Of a DNA stretch of 64,000 bases, positions 53,669 to 61,148 are shown piece after piece; within the stretch, counting starts at the first letter, position 1, and each line of letters opens with the position of its first letter. Both the position numbers and the translations under genes were made by a program. The notes under the pieces are model-generated. The model was not told where the DNA came from and searched no databases. It saw nothing but the letters and a program-made list of their open reading frames with translations. Origin of the DNA: Streptomyces sp. NBC_00285 (GTDB taxonomy: Bacteria > Actinomycetota > Actinomycetes > Streptomycetales > Streptomycetaceae); NCBI RefSeq assembly GCF_036174265.1, contig NZ_CP108055.1:2790001-2854000 (forward strand), read 5' to 3'.

Positions 53669-55443
53669 TCACGATGACCGACACCACCACCCGACGCCTC
53701 ATCCCGCTCCCCCCCACGGCCGCCCGCGCACTCCTCCTCGCCGGAGGCATCGCCACCGCCGTCTCCGCCTTCCTCGCCTGGACCTGGACCAGCGAGTTCC
53801 CAGGCGACCTCACGATCTCCGGCTACCCCGGCGGCCTCCAATGGCTGACCCTCATCGCCGGCCTCCTCACCACACTCTTCGCCCTCGCCGCCTACGGCAC
53901 CCCAGGACTCCGCGGACTCATCCCCGCCCGCAACAACGCACCACTCGTCCTCACCGCACTCGGCGCCTTCGGCGTCACCTGGTACACCGTCATCTCCATC
54001 GCCGCAGAACTCGGCGGACTCGCCAACCTCGAACCCGGCGCCTGGATCGCGGCCATCGCCTCCCTCCTCCCCGTCATCGGCGCACTCGCCCTCCCCGAGC
54101 ACGGCACCGCCAACACCGACGCGCTCCTCAAGGCATACATCGCCAAACCCGACCACATCCCCGCCGGCCCACCCCTCAGCCCCTGGGTGGAACGCGCACT
54201 CATCACCGTCGCCACGATCATCGGCCTCGCCGTCTTCACCTACGGCATCGACACCGAATACGGCGAACTCTTCATCGGCTACCTCATCGTCGTCGTCTTC
54301 GCCGTCTGGGCCCTGCACACCGCAGGCCTCATGGACCGCTTCTCCGCAACCGTCGCCCGCAACCGCAGCTTCACGCTCGCCATGGGCTTCGCCGCCGCGA
54401 TCGCGTTCCCCTTCACCCAGACCGACGACCACTACGCCAACATCGGCGTCAACATCCTGATCTTCGGCACCGTCGCCCTCGGCCTCAACATCGTCGTCGG
54501 CCTCGCCGGACTCCTCGACCTCGGATACGTCGCCTTCCTCGGCGTCGGCGCCTACACCGCCGCCCTCGTCTCCGGCTCCGAGTTCTCCCGCTTCTCCGGC
54601 GTCCACTTCCCCTTCTGGCTCGCCGCCATCACCGGCGCCGCCGCATCCCTCCTCTTCGGCGTCCTCATCGGCGCCCCCACCCTGCGGCTACGCGGCGACT
54701 ACCTCGCCATCGTCACCCTCGGCTTCGGAGAGATCTTCCGCATCGCCGTCAACAACATGGACGGCGAATCCGGCCCCAACATCACCAACGGGCCCAACGG
54801 CATCCCCGCCATCCCCGACCTCAACCTCCTCGGGTTCGACCTCGGCAAAGCCCACGACATCGGCGGCATCACCCTCGGCCGCTTCGCCAACTACTACCTG
54901 CTGATGGTCCTCATCATGGCCATCGTCGTCCTCGTCTACACCCGCGCCGCCGACTCCCGCATCGGCCGCTCCTGGATCGCCATCCGCGAAGACGAAACCG
55001 CCGCCACCGCCATGGGCATCAACGGCTTCCGCGTCAAACTCATCGCCTTCGCCCTCGGCGCCTCCCTCGCCGGCCTCGCCGGCACCGTCAGCGCCCACGT
55101 CACCTACAGCGTCGTCCCGACGCCGTACCAGTTCGCAGGCTCGACACCCCCCAACTCCGCCTTCCTCCTCGCCGCAGTCGTCCTCGGCGGCATGGGCACA
55201 GTCGCAGGCCCACTCCTCGGCGCAGCACTCCTCTACCTGCTCCCGGAAAAGCTCGTCTTCCTCCAGGACAAGTCACTGCTCGCCTTCGGCATCGCCCTCA
55301 TCCTGCTGATGCGCTTCCGGCCCGAAGGCATCATCGCCAACCGCCGCCGCCAACTCGAATTCCACGAGACCGGCCAACTCGACGTACCCGACACCACCAC
55401 ACTGACCGGCCAACCAGCCACCGTGACCAAGGCGGGGGCATGA
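53665..55443 (+). CDS. livM: Branched-chain amino-acid ABC transporter permease LivM, long form
   Basis: A 592-residue permease. The LivM core is in the C-terminal 400 residues (GFAAAIAFPFTQTDDHYANIGVNILIFGTVALGLNIVVGLAGLLDLGYVAFLGVGAYTAAL, and GTVAGPLLGAALLYLLPEKL). The N-terminal 190 residues add four extra membrane segments, longer than the usual LivM of about 400 residues. GTG at 53665 overlaps the livH stop (GTGA); the alternative ATG is 53674. Its stop overlaps livG in ATGA. Confidence 0.95.
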   Translation: MITMTDTTTRRLIPLPPTAARALLLAGGIATAVSAFLAWTWTSEFPGDLTISGYPGGLQWLTLIAGLLTTLFALAAYGTPGLRGLIPARNNAPLVLTALGAFGVTWYTVISIAAELGGLANLEPGAWIAAIASLLPVIGALALPEHGTANTDALLKAYIAKPDHIPAGPPLSPWVERALITVATIIGLAVFTYGIDTEYGELFIGYLIVVVFAVWALHTAGLMDRFSATVARNRSFTLAMGFAAAIAFPFTQTDDHYANIGVNILIFGTVALGLNIVVGLAGLLDLGYVAFLGVGAYTAALVSGSEFSRFSGVHFPFWLAAITGAAASLLFGVLIGAPTLRLRGDYLAIVTLGFGEIFRIAVNNMDGESGPNITNGPNGIPAIPDLNLLGFDLGKAHDIGGITLGRFANYYLLMVLIMAIVVLVYTRAADSRIGRSWIAIREDETAATAMGINGFRVKLIAFALGASLAGLAGTVSAHVTYSVVPTPYQFAGSTPPNSAFLLAAVVLGGMGTVAGPLLGAALLYLLPEKLVFLQDKSLLAFGIALILLMRFRPEGIIANRRRQLEFHETGQLDVPDTTTLTGQPATVTKAGA

Positions 55444-56306
55444 GCACGATGACAACACCGACCACACCCGTACTCGAAGCCCGCAACGTCACCATGCGCT
55501 TCGGCGGACTCACCGCAGTCCGCTCCGTCGACTTCACCGTCAACGCAGGCGAAATCGTCGGCCTCATCGGACCCAACGGCGCAGGCAAAACAACCTTCTT
55601 CAACTGCCTCACCGGCCTCTACGTCCCCACCGAAGGAACCGTCTCCTACAAAGGAACGATCCTTCCCCCCAAGCCCCACCTCGTCACCCAGGCCGGAATC
55701 GCCCGCACCTTCCAGAACATCCGCCTCTTCGCCAACATGACGGTCCTCGAAAACGTCCTCGTCGGCCGCCACACCCGCACCAAAGAAGGCCTCTGGTCAG
55801 CCCTCCTACGCGGGCCCGGCTTCAAGAAGGCGGAGAAGGCCAGCGAAGAACGCTCCATGGAACTCCTCGAGTTCATCGGCCTCGAAAGTAAACGCGACCA
55901 CCTCGCACGCAACCTCCCCTACGGCGAACAACGCAAGCTCGAAATCGCCCGCGCACTCGCCAGCGAACCCGGCCTGCTCCTCCTCGACGAACCCACCGCC
56001 GGCATGAACCCCCAGGAGACACGAGCCACCGAAGAGCTCGTCTTCGCCATCCGGGACAAGGGCGTCGCCGTCCTCCTCATCGAGCACGACATGCGCTTCG
56101 TCTTCAACCTCAGCGACCGCGTCGCCGTCCTCGTCCAAGGCGAAAAACTCGTCGAAGGCACCTCCGAAGTCGTCCAGGCCGACGAACGCGTCATCGCCGC
56201 CTACCTCGGAGAACCCTTCGAAGGCGACCCCGGCGCAGCCGAAGCCGCCGAAGTCGAGGCAGCCGAAGCACAAAGCACCACCAGCACCAAGGGAGAAGGC
56301 CAGTGA
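55440..56306 (+). CDS. livG: Branched-chain amino-acid ABC transporter ATPase LivG
   Basis: A 288-residue ATPase. Walker A is LIGPNGAGKTTFFN, the signature YGEQRKLEIARAL (variant LPYGEQ, usual for LivG), Walker B LLLLDEPTAGMNP and switch His in LLIEHDMRFVF. A Glu/Ala-rich tail of about 30 residues follows the core. ATG at 55440 overlaps livM by 4 bp. Confidence 0.96.
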   Translation: MSTMTTPTTPVLEARNVTMRFGGLTAVRSVDFTVNAGEIVGLIGPNGAGKTTFFNCLTGLYVPTEGTVSYKGTILPPKPHLVTQAGIARTFQNIRLFANMTVLENVLVGRHTRTKEGLWSALLRGPGFKKAEKASEERSMELLEFIGLESKRDHLARNLPYGEQRKLEIARALASEPGLLLLDEPTAGMNPQETRATEELVFAIRDKGVAVLLIEHDMRFVFNLSDRVAVLVQGEKLVEGTSEVVQADERVIAAYLGEPFEGDPGAAEAAEVEAAEAQSTTSTKGEGQ

Positions 56307-57019
56307 CCGCACTCCTCGAAGTCGAGGACCTCCGCGTCTCCTACGGCAAGATCGAAGCCGTCAAAGGCATCTCCTTCAGCGTCGAAGCCGGCCAGGTCGT
56401 CACCCTCATCGGCACCAACGGCGCCGGCAAGACCACGACACTCCGCACCCTCTCCGGACTCCTCAAGCCCACCTCCGGAAAGATCCTCTTCGACGGCAAA
56501 CCCCTCAAAGGCGTCCCCGCCCACAAGATCGTCTCCTTCGGACTCGCCCACTCCCCCGAAGGCCGGCACATCTTCCCGCGCCTCACCATCTTCGAAAACC
56601 TCCAACTCGGAGCCTTCCTCAGAAAAGACAAAGAAGGCATCGAAAAGGACATCCAGCGCGCCTACGACCTCTTCCCCATCCTCGGAGAACGCCGCAACCA
56701 AGCAGCAGGCACACTCTCCGGCGGCGAACAGCAGATGCTCGCCATGGGCCGCGCGCTCATGTCCCAGCCCAAGCTCCTGATGCTCGACGAACCCTCCATG
56801 GGGCTGTCGCCCATCATGATGCAGAAAATCATGGCCACCATCATCGAACTCAAGTCCCAGGGCACGACGATCCTCCTCGTCGAACAAAACGCCCAAGCGG
56901 CCCTCTCACTCGCCGACCAAGGCCACGTCATGGAAATCGGCACCATCGCCCTCTCCGGCACCGGACAGGACCTGCTGCACGACGAATCCGTACGCAAGGC
57001 CTACCTCGGCGAAGACTGA
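56303..57019 (+). CDS. livF: Branched-chain amino-acid ABC transporter ATPase LivF
   Basis: A 238-residue ATPase, LivF type. Walker A is LIGTNGAGKTTTLRTLSGLL, the signature LSGGEQQMLAMGRAL, Walker B LLMLDEPSMGLSP, and the switch residue is Gln in LLVEQNAQAAL. GTG at 56303 overlaps livG in GTGA. A strong terminator follows at 57040. Confidence 0.96.
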   Translation: MTALLEVEDLRVSYGKIEAVKGISFSVEAGQVVTLIGTNGAGKTTTLRTLSGLLKPTSGKILFDGKPLKGVPAHKIVSFGLAHSPEGRHIFPRLTIFENLQLGAFLRKDKEGIEKDIQRAYDLFPILGERRNQAAGTLSGGEQQMLAMGRALMSQPKLLMLDEPSMGLSPIMMQKIMATIIELKSQGTTILLVEQNAQAALSLADQGHVMEIGTIALSGTGQDLLHDESVRKAYLGED

Positions 57020-57039
57020 CACCCGCCCAGGCATACGAC

Positions 57040-57076
57040 GAGGCCCGCGCCCCGATTCTCCGGGGGCGCGGGCCTC
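57040..57076. terminator. Bidirectional terminator between livF and pdtaR
   Basis: A perfect 14-bp stem, 57040-57053 with 57063-57076, nine-nucleotide loop, followed by GTTTCG. It serves both the liv operon and the convergent response-regulator gene. Confidence 0.85.
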
Positions 57077-57095
57077 GTTTCGCGACCAGCCGACC

Positions 57096-57752
57096 TCAGC
57101 CCTTGCCGGCCTTCTTCTCGTCGGCATCCAGAATGACCGCCTCCGCAACCTGCTGCATCGACATACGACGATCCATCGACGTCTTCTGAATCCACCGGAA
57201 CGCAGCCGGCTCAGTCAGCCCGTACGACGTCTGCAGGATCGACTTCGCCCGATCCACCAACTTGCGCGTCTCCAGCCGCAGAGTGAGATCAGCAACCTCG
57301 TTCTCCAACTCCCGCAACTCCGTGAACCGAGAAACCGCCATCTCGATCGCCGGCACCACATCACTCTTACTGAACGGCTTCACCAGATACGCCATCGCAC
57401 CGGCGTCCCTCGCCCGCTCCACCAGATCCCGCTGCGAGAACGCCGTGAGCATCAACACCGGAGCGATCCGCTCCTCGGCGATCTTCTCCGCAGCGGAGAT
57501 GCCGTCCAGCTTGGGCATCTTCACATCGAGGATCACAAGGTCCGGCCTGTGCTCACGGGCAAGCTCCACAGCCCGCTCACCGTCACCGGCCTCACCTACG
57601 ACGCTGTAGCCCTCCTCCTCCAGCATCTCCTTGAGATCGAGACGAATCAGCGCCTCGTCCTCGGCAATGACGACACGGGTCGTCAGCGGAGGCACGTGCG
57701 ACTTGTCGTCGTCGGGCGCGTCTACGGGCTGGGGCGACTCGGGGGCGGTCAC
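57096..57752 (-). CDS. pdtaR: ANTAR-domain response regulator (PdtaR type)
   Basis: A 218-residue response regulator that binds RNA to control termination or translation. After a polar N-terminus of 25 residues, the receiver domain (about 27-145) has VVIAEDEALIRLDL, phospho-Asp in LVILDVKMPKLDG (Asp76) and KPFSKSDV. The ANTAR domain (about 155-215) has LVDRAKSILQTSYGLTEPAAFRWIQKTSMDRRMSMQQVAEAVI. GTG at 57752 has GAGGAG upstream; the frame continues upstream through the tRNA region and is not used. The sensor kinase is not next to it. Confidence 0.95.
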   Translation of the reverse strand: MTAPESPQPVDAPDDDKSHVPPLTTRVVIAEDEALIRLDLKEMLEEEGYSVVGEAGDGERAVELAREHRPDLVILDVKMPKLDGISAAEKIAEERIAPVLMLTAFSQRDLVERARDAGAMAYLVKPFSKSDVVPAIEMAVSRFTELRELENEVADLTLRLETRKLVDRAKSILQTSYGLTEPAAFRWIQKTSMDRRMSMQQVAEAVILDADEKKAGKG

Positions 57753-57856
57753 GGGGGCTCCTCGTTCAGGGGCGGGGGTACTGCTCCCAAGAGCGTACCT
57801 AGCTGCGATATGGTGGGGGCACAGCGGGTGACCGCTGACCTTCGTATCGAAGGTGG

Positions 57857-57929
57857 GCCCCGGTAGCCCAGCGGTAGAGGCCATGGATTCAAAACCCATC
57901 CAGCGTCGGTTCGAATCCGACTCGGGGCA
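57857..57929 (+). tRNA. tRNA with Leu(CAA) anticodon but a short variable loop
   Basis: A 73-nt tRNA cloverleaf. Acceptor stem 57857-57863 with 57922-57928 (one G-T), D stem GCC/GGC, T stem GTCGG/CCGAC with loop TTCGAAT. The anticodon loop TTCAAAA at 57888-57894 gives anticodon CAA, which reads UUG (Leu). The anticodon stem has an A-C mismatch at its base (31-39). The variable loop has only 5 nt, although leucine tRNAs in bacteria normally have a long variable arm. The 3' CCA is not encoded. Confidence 0.8.
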
Positions 57930-57958
57930 CATTTCCTTGGATTCCAAGGAGTCACCTT

Positions 57959-57996
57959 AAAGCGGATGTCCACGTTCTCGTGAACATCCGCTTTTT
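57959..57996 (+). terminator. Terminator after the tRNA gene
   Basis: AAAGCGGATGT (57959-57969) pairs with ACATCCGCTTT (57984-57994), with an inner CACG/CGTG pair, and runs into five T's (57992-57996). A smaller hairpin CCTTGG-ATT-CCAAGG lies between it and the tRNA (57935-57949). Confidence 0.8.
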
Positions 57997-58034
57997 GCTG
58001 CGTGTCGCGGCGATCACTCTCACAGAGTGGCCGC

Positions 58035-58781
58035 ATGTACGACGTCAGCACACGCAAGCGAGCCCTCGCACTGGTAGCACAGGGTCGCAGCCTGAATTCC
58101 GTCAGCCGACAAACGGGAATCTCACGAGCCGCAATCCGATCCTGGCAACAACGCCTTGAGCCGTTACCGCGTATCGCATCCCCGGACCCTGGACCACCCT
58201 CCGACAATCAGGCCTACTCCTATCTGCTGGGCCTCTACCTGGGCGACGGCTGCATCAGTGCACACCCGCGTAGCGCCGGCTACTACCTCCGCATCGCGTG
58301 CGCCGATGCCTGGCCCGGTCTCATCCAGATGTGCCGTGAAGCCATCACCCAAGTTCGCCCGGGTATTGGGGTCTACGCCGTTCAAAGTGAGGGCTACAGG
58401 ATGGTGACCAGCTACTCACGCCACTGGCCAAATCTCTTCCCCCAGCACGGCCCTGGCAAGAAGCATGAGCGCGTCATCGCCCTCGAACCCTGGCAGCAGG
58501 AGATCGTCGACGCGCACCCCTGGGAGTTCATCCGCGGCCTCATCCACTCCGACGGCTGCCGCATCACCAACTGGACGACCCGCCTCGTAGCCGGCAAGGA
58601 GAAGCGCTACGAATACCCGCGGTACTTCTTCACCAACCTGTCGGGCGACGTCATGCGGCTCTTCACCGACACCCTTGACCAGGTGGGTGTCGACTGGAAG
58701 TTGGCAAATGCTCGCAACATCTCCATCGCCCGCAAAGCCTCAGTGGCCCTGATGGACGCCCATGTAGGGCCGAAACACTGA
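58035..58781 (+). CDS. HTH + LAGLIDADG homing-endonuclease-like protein
   Basis: A 248-residue protein with an N-terminal helix-turn-helix (about residues 6-42: TRKRALALVAQGRSLNSVSRQTGISRAAIRSWQ) and two LAGLIDADG-type motifs, YLLGLYLGDG (63-72) and FIRGLIHSDG (165-174). The Asp-Gly pairs that bind metal are intact in both. It is a stand-alone gene, not inside an intron or intein. Start at ATG 58035, after the tRNA terminator; the longer frame to 58002 is less likely. The stop (58781) directly abuts the convergent pyk stop (58782). It may be a mobile endonuclease near a tRNA or a domesticated DNA-binding regulator. Confidence 0.85.
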   Translation: MYDVSTRKRALALVAQGRSLNSVSRQTGISRAAIRSWQQRLEPLPRIASPDPGPPSDNQAYSYLLGLYLGDGCISAHPRSAGYYLRIACADAWPGLIQMCREAITQVRPGIGVYAVQSEGYRMVTSYSRHWPNLFPQHGPGKKHERVIALEPWQQEIVDAHPWEFIRGLIHSDGCRITNWTTRLVAGKEKRYEYPRYFFTNLSGDVMRLFTDTLDQVGVDWKLANARNISIARKASVALMDAHVGPKH

Positions 58782-60218
58782 CTACTTGGGGCTGTCGTCC
58801 TCGCCGATGTGGTGCACCCGGACCAGGTTCGTCGACCCGGACACTCCGGGCGGCGAACCGGCCGTGATCACCACCACGTCGCCCTTCTCGCACCGCCCGT
58901 GCCGCAACAGCAACTCGTCGACCTGGTCGACCATCGCGTCCGTGGAGTCGACGTGCGGGCCGAGGAACGTCTCCACGCCCCACGTCAGGTTCAGCTGTGA
59001 GCGCGTCGCCGGTTCCGGGGTGAAGGCCAGCAGGGGGATCGGGGAGCGGTAGCGGGAGAGTCGTCGGGCGGTGTCGCCGGACTGGGTGAAGGCGACGAGG
59101 AATTTGGCGTTGAGGAAGTCGCCCATTTCAGCTGCCGCTCGGGCGATCGCGCCGCCTTGGGTGCGGGGCTTGTTGCGTTCGGTGAGGGGTGGGAGGCCCT
59201 TGGCGAGGATGTCCTCTTCGGCGGCTTCTACGATCTTGGCCATCGTGCGGACCGTTTCGATCGCGTACTTCCCGACGCTGGTCTCGCCGGAGAGCATCAC
59301 GGCGTCGGTGCCGTCGATGACGGCGTTGGCGACGTCGGATGCTTCTGCCCTCGTCGGGCGGGAGTTCTCGATCATCGAGTCGAGCATCTGGGTGGCGACG
59401 ATGACCGGTTTGGCGTTCCGTTTGGCGAGTTTGATGGCGCGTTTCTGGACGATGGGGACTTGTTCCAGGGGCATCTCCACGCCGAGGTCGCCGCGCGCGA
59501 TCATGATGCCGTCGAAGGCGGCGACGATGTCGTCGATGGCTTCGACGGCCTGGGGTTTCTCCACTTTGGCGATGACGGGGACCCGGCGTCCCGCCTCGTC
59601 CATGATGCGGTGGACGTCGTCGATGTCGCGGCCGCTGCGGACGAAGGAGAGGGCGATGGTGTCGAAGCCCATGCGCAGGGCCCAGCGGAGGTCTTCCTCG
59701 TCCTTGGTGGAGAGGGCGGGGACGGAGACGGCGACTCCTGGGAGGTTGAGGCCCTTGTGGTCGGAGATCATGCCGCCTTCGATGACCTTGGTGTGGACGC
59801 GGGGTCCGTCCACCGACGTGACTTCCAGGCAGACCTTGCCGTCGTCGACGAGGATGTGTTCGCCGGGGTGAACGTCTGAGGCGAGGCCTTTGTGTGTCGT
59901 TCCGCAGGACTGCTGGTCGCCCTCCGCGCCTTCCTCCGCGGTGATGGTGAAGGTGTCGCCGCGTTCGAGGAGTACGGGTCCTTCGGTGAAGTGGCCGAGG
60001 CGGATCTTCGGGCCTTGTAGGTCGGCGAGGAGGCCGACGCTGTGGCCGGTCTCGTCGGAGGCTTTGCGGACGTGGTGGTAGCGCTCCTCGTGTTCGGTGT
60101 GGGTGCCGTGGCTGAGGTTGAAGCGGGCTACGTCCATTCCGGTGTCGATCAGGGCTTTGATCTGGTCGTACGAGTGGGTGGCGGGGCCCAGGGTGCAGAC
60201 GATCTTTGCGCGGCGCAT
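58782..60218 (-). CDS. pyk: Pyruvate kinase
   Basis: A 478-residue pyruvate kinase that makes pyruvate and ATP from phosphoenolpyruvate. MRRAKIVCTLGPATHSYDQIKALIDTGMDVARFNLSHG is the hallmark start, DLQGPKIRLG the substrate site, and KVEKPQAVEAIDDIVAAFDGIMIARGDLGVEMP holds the metal Glu and Asp. MLDSMIENSRPTRAEASDVANAVIDGTDAVMLSGETSVGKYAIETV continues the A domain. The C domain ends ITAGSPPGVSGSTNLVRVHHIG. ATG at 60218. Confidence 0.97.
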   Translation of the reverse strand: MRRAKIVCTLGPATHSYDQIKALIDTGMDVARFNLSHGTHTEHEERYHHVRKASDETGHSVGLLADLQGPKIRLGHFTEGPVLLERGDTFTITAEEGAEGDQQSCGTTHKGLASDVHPGEHILVDDGKVCLEVTSVDGPRVHTKVIEGGMISDHKGLNLPGVAVSVPALSTKDEEDLRWALRMGFDTIALSFVRSGRDIDDVHRIMDEAGRRVPVIAKVEKPQAVEAIDDIVAAFDGIMIARGDLGVEMPLEQVPIVQKRAIKLAKRNAKPVIVATQMLDSMIENSRPTRAEASDVANAVIDGTDAVMLSGETSVGKYAIETVRTMAKIVEAAEEDILAKGLPPLTERNKPRTQGGAIARAAAEMGDFLNAKFLVAFTQSGDTARRLSRYRSPIPLLAFTPEPATRSQLNLTWGVETFLGPHVDSTDAMVDQVDELLLRHGRCEKGDVVVITAGSPPGVSGSTNLVRVHHIGEDDSPK

Positions 60219-60328
60219 GGTGTGAGCCTAGGCCTTACCGGTGGGTAGGGAATTGGGTGTGTATGGCCGCTCAACAGCCTTTGGGTGAAGGGTTGTTGGC
60301 GGGGGCCGGGGTGCGCGGTGGGGGGCTT

Positions 60329-61021
60329 TCAGAGTGTTGGTGGTGCCATGGTGAAGCGTGCGTTGACGTGGGCGTGGACGTGTTGGCGTTGGGGTTCGAG
60401 GTCGAGTGGGGCGGCTCCGGTGTCGCCGGCGGTTTGGGCTTCGAAGGCCATGGAGCGGGAGCGGCTGGCTTTGCCGACGAATCGGGGTTCGGGGTCTTCG
60501 GTGCCGATGTCGGCGAGTTCGAGGAGGGCGGCGAGTGAGGTGCCGAGGGCTTCCGCGTATTCCTTGGCTCGTTGGACTGCTTCTCGTACTGCTTGTTGGC
60601 GGGCTTGTCGGTAGGCGGGTGATGTGGGGCGCAGGGCCCACCAGGGGCCGTCGACGCGGGTGAGGTCGAGGTCGGCGAGTTTGGTGGTGAGTTCGCCGAG
60701 GGCGGTGAAGTCGGTGAGTTCGGCGGTGATGTGGACGCGGCCGTGGTAGGCGTGGATGCGTTCGCTGCGGCCGTGTTCTTTGAGTTCGGGGGTGACGGAG
60801 AAGGAGCCGGTTTCGAGGCGTTCGACGGCGTCTCCGTAGGTTTTGAGCAGGTTGAGGGCGGTGGTGTTGCGGTGGGTGAGGTCGTCGAGGGCGGTGCGGC
60901 GGTCTTTGCCGCGGGCGGCGACGGTGATGGTGATGCGGGCGATTTCGGGGTCGACTTCGAGGTGGGCTTCGCCGCGGACGGCGATGCGGGGTGCGTCGGG
61001 GGTGCCGTAGGGAACGGTCAT
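60329..61021 (-). CDS. SIMPL-domain protein
   Basis: A 230-residue SIMPL (DUF541) protein. The pattern RIAVRGEAHLEVDPEIARITITVAARGKDRRTALDDL and YHGRVHITAELTDFTALGELTTKLADLDLTRVDGPWWAL, then AVREAVQRAKEYAEALG, matches. There is no signal peptide or membrane anchor, unlike many relatives, so it should be cytoplasmic. Function unknown (envelope-stress or signalling). It is 110 bp upstream of pyk on the same strand. ATG at 61021. Confidence 0.9.
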   Translation of the reverse strand: MTVPYGTPDAPRIAVRGEAHLEVDPEIARITITVAARGKDRRTALDDLTHRNTTALNLLKTYGDAVERLETGSFSVTPELKEHGRSERIHAYHGRVHITAELTDFTALGELTTKLADLDLTRVDGPWWALRPTSPAYRQARQQAVREAVQRAKEYAEALGTSLAALLELADIGTEDPEPRFVGKASRSRSMAFEAQTAGDTGAAPLDLEPQRQHVHAHVNARFTMAPPTL

Positions 61022-61148
61022 AACGACTCACTGTGTCAGTTTTCGTGGGTTGAGTCATCAGATCGAAACCTGTGGGGTCTGTTGCCGTTCAGCATGCTCG
61101 GGTCAGAATCTACGCGCGTTGTTGACTGTTTCCCGAGGAGATCAAGAC

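Noticed and set aside
57753..57947. N-terminal extension of the PdtaR frame through the tRNA
   Set aside because: The frame runs antisense through the tRNA; the GTG at 57752 has a proper GAGGAG site.
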